DNA of 64,000 bases from Saprolegnia diclina VS20 (lineage: Eukaryota; Oomycota; Saprolegniomycetes; Saprolegniales; Saprolegniaceae). The translations under genes and the position numbers were made by a program. Shown here one piece after another: positions 45,806 through 56,663 of this stretch. Location of the stretch: contig NW_008246083.1 in NCBI RefSeq assembly GCF_000281045.1, forward strand, positions 227,219 through 291,218, written 5' to 3'. Under the pieces are notes generated by a model that had not been told where the DNA came from, made no database searches, and saw only the letters and a program-made list of their open reading frames with translations. How positions within the stretch are numbered: position 1 is the stretch's first letter; each line of letters begins with the position of its first letter.

Positions 45806-48800
45806 ATGAGCTCGTGGCTCGAGACGCAACTCGAAAAGTGCTTCTTCGCCGCCAAGAACGACTTGAACTACTACTCGTGCCTCGTCAACGCCGGCGTCTT
45901 CTCGTCGTCGACGTGTGCGCTCACGTGTGCAGACGGCGCGGCGTCCTGCTGCAGCACATCGGTGGCCGCAACGCAATGCGCCGCCCAGCCATCAACACGC
46001 GCGTGCAAGGTGCTCTTCGATACGTACCTCTTTGAACCGCTCGGGTGCGCCTCCCTCTCTCGCGCTGCGATCGTCGCCATCAGTCTCGCCGCGCTGCTCT
46101 TCCTCGTTGGGCTTTTCTGGCTGCTCGTGCGCTGGCGCAAGCAGCGCGCGACCAAGACGTCCCAACGCTACGCGAGCTACTTGCGCTTGGAACGCCAAGT
46201 GCGCATCTTGGTCTGGAAGAACTTTCAACTTATCAAGCGCCGGCCGTTCCGCGCGCTCTTCGAGTTGCTGCTGCCGCTCCTCCTTGTCGGTGCGCTCGTC
46301 GTCCTTGGCTTCCTTCCCACGTTTGCGGCCTCGTCGTCCGATGAGTTTTGGAGCACTCGGTCGAACTGCGATGGCGAGCTCGACTGCACGACTGTGTTGC
46401 TGTCAACGTGCTTGGCCAACCTCCCGCGGCTTCTCCAGACTGGCGCGCCTTCGTCCACGTCGTCAACCTTCTACACGAGCGGGCAGCCGGTCTTTGGCAT
46501 GTTCTTCCTCCTCTCGTACCTCCGCTTTGTGCCGTCGCTCACCTCCAAGATCGTGCTCGAGAAGGAGAAGCGGCTCACCGAAGGCATGAAAATGATGGGC
46601 GTCTCGGACTCGGCGCTGCGCGTCTCGTGGCTCCTTGGTGACCACGTCGTTTACACGTGGCTCGCACTTGCCATCGCGCTCGAGCTCAAGTTTGGCAACG
46701 TGTTTCCGATGGCCGACCTCGCGACGCTCTTCCTCTTCTTTGCGGCGTTTGGTCTCTCGATGGTCTCGTTTGCAAATCTCATGAGCATCTTCTTCAACAA
46801 GTCCAAGACGGCGGCAATTGCGTCCGTCTTGGTGTGGGTCCTCGCCTTCTTGCCCTTCTACGCCGTCGACGCCTCGTCGCATACGTCCAAGTACGCAGCC
46901 GCGCTGAGCGCCCCGACGGCATTTGCGTTAGGAATCAAAGTGCTCACGCAGCAGGCGCAGCGCGGCACCGAGCCCTACTACAGCATTGCGTCGGCGCAAG
47001 CCACTGGCGGGAGCCGAGTCAGCGACATGACGTGGTTCCTCTTTAGTGACGCTGTCGTCATGCTGCTGGCGTGCTGGTACTTTGAGCAGGTCGTACCGCA
47101 ACAGTACGGTGTGCCCAAGCCCTGGCACTTCCCCTTTCATCGCGCTTACTGGGCTCTACGGAGCGAAGCGCCGCGCCAGTTTCGCCGCCGGTTCACTGCG
47201 CGGTTCACCGACATCCCCGACTACGAAGCCATGTCGACACCCTCGAGCAGTGAGGCATCAAGCATGCAGCAAGCCAACGTCGAGCCGCCGACGCAAGCGT
47301 TGCGTCTCAAGGAGCAGGCCGGCGAGTGCGTCCAGCTCGTCGGACTCCGGAAAACGTTCAAGACCGACGACGGCGACAGCAAGGTTGCCGTCCACAACCT
47401 CCATGTGACCATGTACGCCGGCCAGATCACGGCGTTCCTCGGGCACAACGGCGCGGGCAAAACGACCACGATTTCGATGCTCACGGGTCTCTTCCCGCCG
47501 ACCAAAGGCACGGCCTACGTCTTTGGCAAGACGATCACGGACGACATGGACGCGATCCGCGCCAGCATGGGCGTCTGTCCGCAGCACGACGTGCTCTACG
47601 ACGAGCTCTCGGTGCTCGAGCACCTCCAGCTGTACGCGGCCCTCAAGGGCATTGACGACGCAAGCACCCAGATTGACGCGATGGTCGCCGAGGTCGGACT
47701 TGTCGAGAAGCGCCACGTCGCGTCGGCCAAGCTCTCGGGCGGCCAGAAGCGCAAGCTCAGCGTCGCGATCGCGCTGCTTGGGAAGAGCCAAGTGGTGTTT
47801 CTGGACGAGCCTACCTCGGGCATGGACCCGTACTCGCGCCGGTATGTCTATCGCGCTACGAATTGATAGATTGATAGTATTCTGCGGCTAGGTTTACGTG
47901 GAACGTGCTCCAGCGCAACCGCGAGAACCGGGTCATGGTGCTCACGACGCACTTTATGGACGAAGCCGACCTGCTCGGCGACCGCATCGTCATCTTGTCG
48001 GACGGTCGGCTCTGCTGCGCGGGCTCGTCGCTCTTTCTCAAGCAGCTCTACGGCACAGGCTACAACCTAACGCTCGTCAAGAACAACAGCTGCAACGTGA
48101 CGGACCTCGTAACATTTGTGCGGCGCTTTGTGCCCGACACGAACGTGCTTAGCAACGTCGGCGCCGAAGTCGTCTTGCAGCTGCCAACGCACGCAAGTCC
48201 GACGTTCCCCGACCTCCTCCGCGCTCTTGACGACGAGTTGGTGGCGCTGGGCATTCTCGAGTATGGCATCTCGGTCACGACGCTCGAAGAAGTCTTCTTG
48301 CGCATTGCCCACCAAGGCGACGTCAAGGGTCCTTCCGAAGCCCTTGTCCATTGGCGTGAGAGTCAGCGCAACCTGTTCGCAAAGCCTCCTCGGGCAGCCG
48401 CCGAAGCAACGCGGCCGCCGTCGTTTCGCCACCAATACATGGCCATGCTTCAGAAACGGTATGTCGATTTGCATCCTCTAAAGTCAAAATTTGTGTTGCA
48501 ATTCACATCAACTGATATGATAGCTGGCGCGTATCCCGGCGGGACAAGAAGAACATGGTGTTTACACTCCTCATCCCCGTGCTCTTCCTCGGGATGCTCG
48601 CACTTCTGCCGTCCATTCGAGTCGCGAGCTATCTCCCATCGTACGCGCTTGGCGTTAGCACAGAAGAGGTCGGCAACTACAGAGGCTGCAACGTCGTTCT
48701 CACCAACTCGACGACCAACTACGAGTGTGCCTACGGTATCACGCCTGCCGTGTGCCCCAACTGCCAGCCCTTCATGTACGGCTGCGAAGTGACCAACTAC

Positions 48801-51173
48801 TGCTCGGAGGGCGACATCCGAGGCAACTCGTCGTACCCGTACTGCGCAATGCCCGGTGGATTTCTCCGGAACACCAGCGTCTGCGTCACAGAGTGGTTCA
48901 GCCACTGCTCGCTCGGCCTCGGCGACTGCGATGCATCCACATGCTGCGACGCCACGCAGCCGATCTCGCCGTATTATCCGTGCTCGAGCTGCGCATCCAA
49001 CAAGTGGCCGTGCTACAGCGGCCGGTGCCTCGTCAAGCGCGACGCCAAGCTCCAAGGCCAGATCAACACCTTCCTCGCGTCGCTCATCATTGTCATTGGC
49101 TTTGCATTTGTGCCGGCGTCGATCGTTGTGTTTATCGTGAAGGAGAAGGACCCGCACCAGAACGCCAAGTACCAACAGCTCGCTTGCGGCTCGTCCGTGT
49201 TTGCCTACTGGTTTTCGATCTGGACGCACGACGTGCTCTTCATGCTGCTGCCGGTCGGCGTCGCTGTCGCCTTGCTACCGTCGTTTGCGAGCTTTCAGAA
49301 CGACTCGGCGTCGATTCTCGGCGGCCTCGCCCTTCTGCTGACGCACGTGCTCTCGATGCTGCCGCTCGCGTACCTCTTTACGTTTCGATTTACAAAGCAC
49401 GCGGCCGCTCAGACGTCGGTGCTGGTGTTCTGCCTCGTCACGGGCGGTCTCCTCAGCATCATCTCGTTTCTCTGCCGCTTGATCGACTTTGAGTTGATCA
49501 AGAACCAGCTCACACTAGCGCAGCTCGACACGCAGTACCTGCGCTGGGTCTACTTGCTCTTTCCCGGGTACGCGCTCACGGACGGGCTCTTCCAGATTGG
49601 CATGCGCAAGTACGGGAACCCGTTTGGAGGCATGAGCACAGGTTCATGTCCGATCGAACAGTCCTGCTGGAGTGCCAACGTTGCTGGTTGCTGCACAGCC
49701 AACTTGTTTGAACTGTCGGTCGCCGGGCGAAGCCTGTTGTACGGCGGTGTCGAAGCGGTGCTGTTTACGCTTCTAGTGCTCTACGCCGACCGACCGACTC
49801 GCGCTCGGCCACCGACCAAGGCCGACAACGCCTACCGCGAGCGCGGAGGCTTTCTTGAGCCAGACGTGGCCGCCGAAGCGATTCGCGTCATGCAAGGCCG
49901 CGCCAGTGGCGACAACGTCGTCTTGCACAAGCTCCACAAACAGTACGGCACCGAGAAGGTTGCGCTGCACCAGCTCAGCCTCGGCATCCCGAAAGGCGAG
50001 TGCTTTGGCTACCTCGGCATCAACGGCGCGGGCAAGTCGACGACGCTGCAGATCCTCCATGGCGCGCTGCAGCCCACCTCTGGCTCGGTCACGGTCAATG
50101 GCCATCAGTTGCCAACCGAACTCCGCGCAGCGCGGGCCTCGACCGGCTACTGTCCGCAGTTTGACGCACTCCACGACTTGCTCACGGTCCAAGAGGAACT
50201 CGAACTCTACGCGCGTCTCAAGGGCGTTGTGGACGTCAAGGGCGCGGTCGCCGCCAAGATCGACCAGTTTGGCCTGCACGCGTTTGCAGCCAAGCGGACG
50301 CAGGGCCTCAGTGGCGGCAACAAGCGCAAGGTGTCGACGGCCATCGCACTGCTCGGGTCGCCGACGCTGCTGCTACTCGATGAACCGTCGACGGGGATGG
50401 ACCCGGCCGCGCGGCGCGACATGTGGGACGTGATTGTCGGCGTTCTGCAAGAGAAGAGTTGTTCGGTGATTTTGACAACCCACTCAATGGAGGAGTGCCA
50501 AGCGCTCTGCACGCGCATCGGCATCCTCGTGAGCGGGCAGCTCAAGTGCCTCGGCACGGCGCAGCATCTCAAGCACAAGTTTGGCCGCGGCTTTACGCTC
50601 GACCTCAAGCTCGAGGCGCTGCCCGAAGATACTTGGCCTCTGTTGCCAACAGCCTCCACAATGCTGAGCATGGACGACATGGCGGCTCTCTGCGACGAAA
50701 TGGACTGTGCACCGCGACTGGAGCGGCTCCAGGCGGACTGGGTCATCGCCCACTACCTCGAGAAGGACGGCGGCGTCCCCATTGCCGTGCTTCGGCAGTG
50801 GTGGGCGACCGACGATGCCAGCGACGCGCTCTTGAAGCGACTGGACGCGGACCTCGAAGGCACGACGCTCATCGAGCATCACGGCGAGCACTTTCGTCTC
50901 CAAGTCGAGAAGGCGTTTGGCCACACGCTCCAGTCGCTCTTTGCGTGGATGGAAGGCCACAAGGAGGCGCTCTTCCTTGCGCAATACAGCGTGAGCGACA
51001 CGACGCTCGAAGAGATCTTCAACGGCATGGCCGCGAGTCAGGACGAGGAGAGGCTCAGCGTCCATGGCCGCCGCCAGCTCGCGCTCCGGGCGAGTAGCCC
51101 GCAGTCGGTGCGGTCGTACCACCGGTCAAGTTCGCTGCACAAACTGCCCATCAAAGCCAAGCCCGTGCTCTGA
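45806..51173 (+). CDS. ABCA-type full ABC transporter, copy B
   Basis: Exons 45806-47841, 47892-48458 and 48524-51173 give 1750 residues, with the same intron positions as copy A. Walker A, signature and Walker B motifs of both NBDs are present and identical to copy A. The N-terminal Cys-rich segment (CFFAAKNDLNYYSCLVNAG) and extra helix also occur, but are strongly diverged in sequence from copy A. Intron 1 differs from that of copy A at only a few bases, while intron 2 is unrelated and longer (65 against 46 bp). The C terminus (HKLPIKAKPVL) differs. A lipid-transport role is inferred from the family. Confidence 0.9.
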
Positions 51174-51703
51174 GCCTACATTGTCACGTCGACTAGTAAC
51201 CTGCATTTATATGATCACCATGTTTCTGTTCTACAAATGGCAGCCGACACGATCGCTGCGGTGGAAACCCCAACCCTAATCGCGGTGCCGGGGTTAGGAC
51301 TGGCTGGGCGGGCTACGTTGTTGATAAGGATGACGGAGCTTGAACCTCGCACCTCATGAGAGCCACGGAGGCTTCGACCTTCAGCTCAAAACGTTGTCGT
51401 CTGGGTGCATATGCCAGTACTAGTGTGCATTTTCACAGCATATTAGCATGATATACTACTGTAGTATAGGACTCAAACATGCTGGCGCCCAGGTCTGTGG
51501 CCGATGCGAGGAAGAGAGCGAGATGGCTTGACAAGTAGGTAAATTTGAATGGGCCCAGGTCGTCTATGTGTTCGGCCCGACAAGTACAGTGCGAGGTGTC
51601 ACCTGCTTTGGCCACGCTCCTTCTTCAACCACCACTGTAGCATTGCGTTTTACTATAAAACGCATCTGGCGTTTGACGTTAAACCCACCCGGTCAAGGGC
51701 AAA
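51174..51703. other. Intergenic region upstream of the PKA regulatory subunit
   Basis: About 530 bp without a supported gene. A GTTAAACCC-containing stretch lies just upstream of the next start codon. Short G/C-rich inverted-looking segments near 51275-51300 do not form a convincing hairpin. Confidence 0.4.
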
Positions 51704-52966
51704 ATGGTGCGTCAAGCACTCAGCATGGTGAGCGGCAGTGGGAAGCGCGAGCCCGATGGGCCGGACGGCGGCCCGCCCGCCAAGCGCGCCAAGGACATGA
51801 GCGTAGCATCCAGCGACGCGGTTCTTGCCGAGGACGATGCGGAAGATCGGAAGCGACGCGCCATGGCACAGAGCCGCGGGCGACGACCGTCCGTGAGGTA
51901 CGAGGTCCATCTGCCACAGCCCACCGCATCCTCACGACGCCATAGCTCGGGCAGCCTCCAGAACGCCGCCATGGCCGGCCCCAAGAAGTTTGTACCCAAG
52001 TCGGACGACGCCATCGAGCGCATCAAGCGGGCGGTCGCGAGCAACTTCATGTTCAACTCGCTCGACATGGAGCAGCAGCGCGACGTCATTGGCGCGATGG
52101 AGGAGAAGGTCGTGCGCCGAGGCGACGTCGTCATCAACCAGGTGCGAACGTCCGAAGCGGCGCATCTCATGCATGGCGCGTAGGGCGAGGAAGGCGACTA
52201 CTTTTACGTGATTGACGACGGCGAGTTTGACGTCTTTACCCGCGCGACTGGCCTTGCGACGCCCGTCTGTCACTACGTCAAAGGCAACACGTTTGGCGAG
52301 CTCGCGCTCATGTACAACAGCCCCCGCGCAGCCACGGTGGTCGCCACGACAGACGCAGTGCTCTGGGCGCTGGACCGGGACACCTTTCGACGCATCATTG
52401 TCACGGCGAGCAAGCTGCGGTCGCAGGTACGACCTACTACGTACTGCATATGCACCAAGATGACGGGATAGAAATACGAAGCGCTGCTGGCCAACATGGA
52501 GCTCATGTCGCACTTGACGCGGCCCGAGGTGTCGATCATCGCCGACGCACTCCAGCCCGCCACGTACCGCGCCGGCGACGTCCTCATCCGCCAAGACGAC
52601 GACGACTACCACACGTTTCATTTCTACCTGCTCCTGGACGGCGAATGCAACTTTGTGTATTCAGACGAGGACGGCGCGAGCTCGGTCGTGGGCTCGGTCG
52701 GGCCGGGCGGCTACTTTGGCGAAAAGGTAATGGGCCGATAAGCCTTCGAGTAAGTTGGTCATCGATGTCCGTAGGCGCTCACGGAGAAGTCCAAGCGCGC
52801 CGTGAGCGTCGTGGCGGCGACCGACGTGACCTGCTTGTCGATGGACGTGGCGACGTTTGAGCGGCTCATGGGCCCGTTCCAGGAGATCTTTGCGCGCCAG
52901 ATCACCAACTACCCGAACGCGAGCGAGGTTCACTTTGCATTGCGCCAGACGCGAACCGGTCTTTAG
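51704..52966 (+). CDS. cAMP-dependent protein kinase regulatory subunit
   Basis: Exons 51704-52141, 52184-52426, 52472-52726 and 52775-52966 give 375 residues. Two cyclic-nucleotide-binding domains follow one another. The first has GDYFYVIDDGEFDVF and the phosphate-binding cassette FGELALMYNSPRAATVVA. The second has GGYFGEKALTEKSKRAVSVV. A basic Ser site, RGRRPSVRYEV, lies upstream where R subunits carry their inhibitory sequence. Binding of cAMP would release the catalytic subunit. I see no N-terminal dimerisation/docking helices; the N terminus instead has GPPAKRAKD-type basic, low-complexity sequence. The second cassette has Arg-Ala-Val where Arg-Ala-Ala is usual. The three introns (42, 45 and 48 bp) all end in TAG. 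Confidence 0.88.
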
Positions 52967-53431
52967 TCGTCTCGTGAAGTAGAGAGCACTAGCTCGTAAG
53001 ATCGAACGCGGGCGCCCGCCGCTCGCCAAACAACTGCCTCCTCGACGTCGCCGAAAGCAAAGCAAAGGACGCTAAGAGACCCAAGCGACGTGTGCTCTCT
53101 CTTCCTCGCCCTTGCGACTCGGCATCATAGTACAGTGTACTGTCGTCCTTAGCCAGGTTGACATCCCGAACACTGTGACTCTGCGGCTTGGTAGACGTAT
53201 CTGAGCGCGCCTCTGGTGCCATGGGCCAAGGACACCACGGCGCCGATGGTGACAGTCGCTGGAGCTGGACGCGAGATGAGCTGGTGCCACGATCGCCAGG
53301 CAACGTGATCGGGCGGCCTGTCTGCGTCAAAGTAAAAAACGCATGGTCGTTGGGAGAGGAGGGGTTAAAGTAGGCGTTAAAGAGGTCGAAAATAATGGAT
53401 CGTCCCGGCAGAGTGGCAAGCAATCGGCAGC
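52967..53431. other. Intergenic region
   Basis: About 465 bp between the PKA regulatory subunit and the next gene on the same strand. No gene or RNA is seen. Confidence 0.4.
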
Positions 53432-54735
53432 ATGAAGCGGGAGCTCGATCGGCCCGACGAGGCCCCGCCCGCCAAGCGCGCCAAAGACGGAAGCCGGCGC
53501 ATCCACTTCGCCGACGTGTCGGTCGTCCTCTTCGATGAAGCGCTGCCTGTCGTCTCCCGCTTCGGCGGCTACCGCGTCCCGACGTCGCCGACGCAGCACG
53601 CCCGCCACGAGACCAAGGAGCGCGACGTCCGCGCGCTCGACGAAGCGACCTCGCTGGCGCACGTCCACGCTACGGAGCTCCGCGAGACGATCCGCCATGT
53701 CGGTCTCGGCATCGATCCGGTCTGCGGCTGCGACGACGTAACCGCGCTGCAAGCCCAGCTCGACCTTCTGCAGGACGCCCGTCTCGAAGCAACGATCGCC
53801 TTTGGCGACGTCGACGGTAGCGAAGACGACTCTGCCTCGGGTTCGCGCTTCTTCCAGGGCAAGGAGCTCCTCTCGGGTCACATTGGCAGCGGCTACGTCT
53901 TTGGTCACCGCTTCGTGACGCTCGACCAGTACATCATGACGATGGAGGACATTGAGATCGCGTCCTTCCTCAAGTCGCATGACCGACCCGTGCCAGCGTT
54001 CAAGCTCCCGACAAAGGCAGAGAAGAAGGCCAAGGTCGACCCGACGCAGCTGACCGCGATGCACTTTATGAACCAAGGCAAGCCATTGGACGCGCTCGCG
54101 CTCGACGAACTCCAGCTCGAGTGCACGATCCGAGGTATGTTTGATCTTGCGTCCCGCAAGCGCGTCAAGAAGAAGCTTCTCGTTCAGAAGCTCCGGGTAC
54201 GCTCCAACGTCAAGTGCATCTTAACGTCATGAGGATGCTGTCTAGCCCATCTTTGAAGACGAGTATCACATGCGCATGGCCGAGCAGCGTCAGCGCACCG
54301 CCATGGAGGACGCCGCCTTGGGTAGGCATCTATCTCTCCTTCGTACATTCAAGGCTCAGGACTGGAGTAGAGATCCTCGAAGCTGCGAGTACTGCCAAGA
54401 TGCGCGCCTGCTTGCATCGTGCTTTGGTCAAGCGCTTGGCGTCCCCGATGCACGATGAGAGCGACGTGACGCCGGCGTCACTCTCGGCCTTGTTCAAGCT
54501 CGTGGTGGCGCAGCACCTCGATGGCCTCCATTGCTCGTGCCCAGTGCCACTCGCCGTGCCCGAGGCGGTCCCTGTGATGGCGAAAGACGACGTAGCGATG
54601 GCGGAGGAAGCGGCGACGGAGCCGGAGCCGTGCCCGTTGGAAGCGACGACACCAGAGCGCCCCGAGACCACCAATCAAGCGTGCGTCTCGGCGCCTGTTG
54701 ACGAGGTGCCCGTCGCCAGCACTGTCGAAGCTTAA
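53432..54735 (+). CDS. Protein of unknown function sharing an N-terminal motif with the adjacent PKA-R
   Basis: Exons 53432-54196, 54246-54321 and 54371-54735 give 401 residues; both introns are 49 bp with TAG acceptors. The N terminus MKRELDRPDEAPPAKRAKD resembles a bipartite nuclear localisation signal. It nearly matches the N-terminal KREPDGPDGGPPAKRAKD of the PKA-R gene just upstream. The middle part (FQGKELLSGHIGSGYVFGHR, MTMEDIEIASFLKSHDRPVP) has no fold that I recognise. A basic helix (RKRVKKKLLVQKLRPIFEDE) precedes a helical region, and the last 70 residues are acidic, rich in Pro, Val and Ala, and probably disordered. A nuclear protein is the best guess. Confidence 0.6.
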
Positions 54736-55194
54736 ATAGATGATGATTGTCGACGCCTCCCGTCGTGCGTTGCAGTCTTCCGTGGTGACGACCCCGCACG
54801 TTGTCACGTGGTGCGGCGCATGCGAGGAGGTGGTGTGACGCGATAGTTTGCAGCAGCGACGGGGCGGTCCGCCATGTGCCAGGCGGGTGCGCGCACCCGT
54901 CCGCACCCGCGTGCCAGCGCCCAAAGATACGGAGGACCCGCCATGGACCAAGCACGAGACGGGTCGTCCTGCATGTCCTGCATCGCCGGTCGGCCGCCTT
55001 TCTCGCCGGCGGTCGTCTTCGGGTTGCACCCAAGATTCAGCTTTGGATTATAGCCAATGGCCTTGCGCTTGCCCATCTCGCCGCTATGTGATTGGCTTGA
55101 CGCAGATTTGGCGCGTGTTTGATTGGCTGGAAAGTGGAATCTACCATCCAAAACAGCAACTAAAAAATATACCAAAATAAATAAATTCGTCCTG
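54736..55194. promoter_or_regulatory. Promoter region with three CCAAT boxes
   Basis: No gene is supported. AGCCAATGG at about 55052-55060, GATTGGCT at 55090-55097 and GATTGGCT at 55121-55128 lie within 145 bp of the esterase start codon. An AT-rich leader (AAAAAATATACCAAAATAAA) comes just before the ATG. Confidence 0.5.
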
Positions 55195-56620
55195 ATGCTC
55201 GAGGCCGACCACGAGACGACGGGCTGCCCGACGACGGCCGAGCTCGAGGTCTACAACTTTGACGTCGCCAAGTACAAGGGCGGCGCGTACCGGCTCGTGA
55301 CGGCCGTCGACCCGCTCGTGCACCTCAGCGGGCGCTTCCTCCGGTACGGCGAGACGGGTCCGCGCAAGACCAAGGTCAACGCCGTGCAGTTCGACTGGCC
55401 GCACTGCGGCTTCACGCTGCGCGTCGTGGGCGCGACCACGGTCGCGATCCGCCTCAAAGGCGAGGGCAACTACTTCAACGTCTTTGTCGACGGCGCCTTC
55501 CGCTGCATCCTCCGCGCGTCGCTCAAGGCCACGTGCTGCGAGATCGCCCACTTTGACGACGGCGGCGAGCATGTCGTGTACGTCGCCAAGCGCACCGAGC
55601 CGCAGATGCGTGGCGCGGTCTCGACCTTCAAGGTGTGCACCTTTTACGGCTTTATCGTCGACCGGACGGCCGAGGTGCTTCCGTACACCCCGCCGACGTT
55701 GCGCAAGATGGAGTTTATTGGCGACTCGGACACGTGCGGCTTTGGGAACGAAGGCGCCGCGTCGCACAACAAGGCCTTCTTCGGCATGAAGGGCCGCATG
55801 GAGAACGTCTACAACGCGTACCCGTGCATCACGTCGCGCCTCTTCAACGCCGAAGCACACGTCTTGGCGTGGAGCGGGTCGGTCCCTCATCTCGCGTCGC
55901 GTTCGATACGACCGTGCCATTGTAGGAAGGGCGTCCACAGCAACTCGGTCGACTGGGGCGCCAACATGAGCGCCATGTGGAAGAACACGATCGCATCCCG
56001 CGACGGCCAGTGGGATCTCCAGAGGTATATCAATGGAGAATATTGTCTGCAGCCTTCCCAACGACAATGTAGCTGGATGCCGGACGCAGTGATCATCAAC
56101 TTGGGCGGCCAAGACCTCTTCCCGCCTGCGTCGTCCGAGGCCGACATTGTCGGCGCGTACACGGCGCTGCTCGAAGACGTTCGCTTGCGTACGGATCTCG
56201 TTTCCGAAAAGTATCAATGTGTCAAGTAACCGGGGTGTAGATCGACCGGACGCGCATATTTTCTGTGTGGTTTGCGATGAAAACTGTACGAGCGGCGAAG
56301 AAGACGAGCTCAACCGGAGCCGCATGTCATTGCAGCTGCAAGAGATCACCAAGGTGGCCATGTCGCGCGTGCGCAAGATGGATCTGCGCATGCACTACTG
56401 CTTCCTCCGCATACCCGGGGGCATGGACGACGCCGACTTTGCCAACATGCGCCACTACGCGGTGAGCGGCCACGTCAAGTTTGCGCAAGCGCTCGCAAAA
56501 GAGATCGCGTTCCGCACCGAGTGGCCTCTCGCCATCGACGAGATCGACACGATCCCGTACCCGCAGTCCAAAGACCAGATCCTCGTGCCGGAGAAGGGCT
56601 CCAACTGCGCGATTTGCTAG
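55195..56620 (+). CDS. SGNH-hydrolase, CE2-like carbohydrate esterase
   Basis: Exons 55195-55877, 55926-56024, 56073-56188 and 56241-56620 give 425 residues. An N-terminal beta-sandwich (about 1-165) precedes an SGNH domain, the CE2 acetyl-esterase layout. The nucleophile block is EFIGDSDTCGFGNEG. AWSGKGVHSNS gives the oxyanion Gly region, and DAVIINLGGQDLF replaces the usual NLGTND block. MRHYAVSGHVKFAQALAKEI carries the catalytic His but lacks the usual Asp-x-His-Pro spacing. CE2 enzymes remove acetyl groups from polysaccharides. There is no signal peptide at the chosen ATG, and the protein ends GSNCAIC, which looks like a CaaX box. It is convergent with the next gene, with 43 bp between stops. 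Confidence 0.75.
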
Positions 56621-56663
56621 ACAACCCTGTTCCCTCTTATACTATATACACCTTTGCTACCAC

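Noticed and set aside
51265..51300. Telomere-like AACCCTAA and GGGGTTAGG facing each other
   Set aside because: Single copies only, with no array, and the two halves do not pair as a clean hairpin.
51330..51380. tRNA-like segment containing GCTTGAACCTCGC
   Set aside because: Only three T-stem pairs form and no cloverleaf could be found on either strand.
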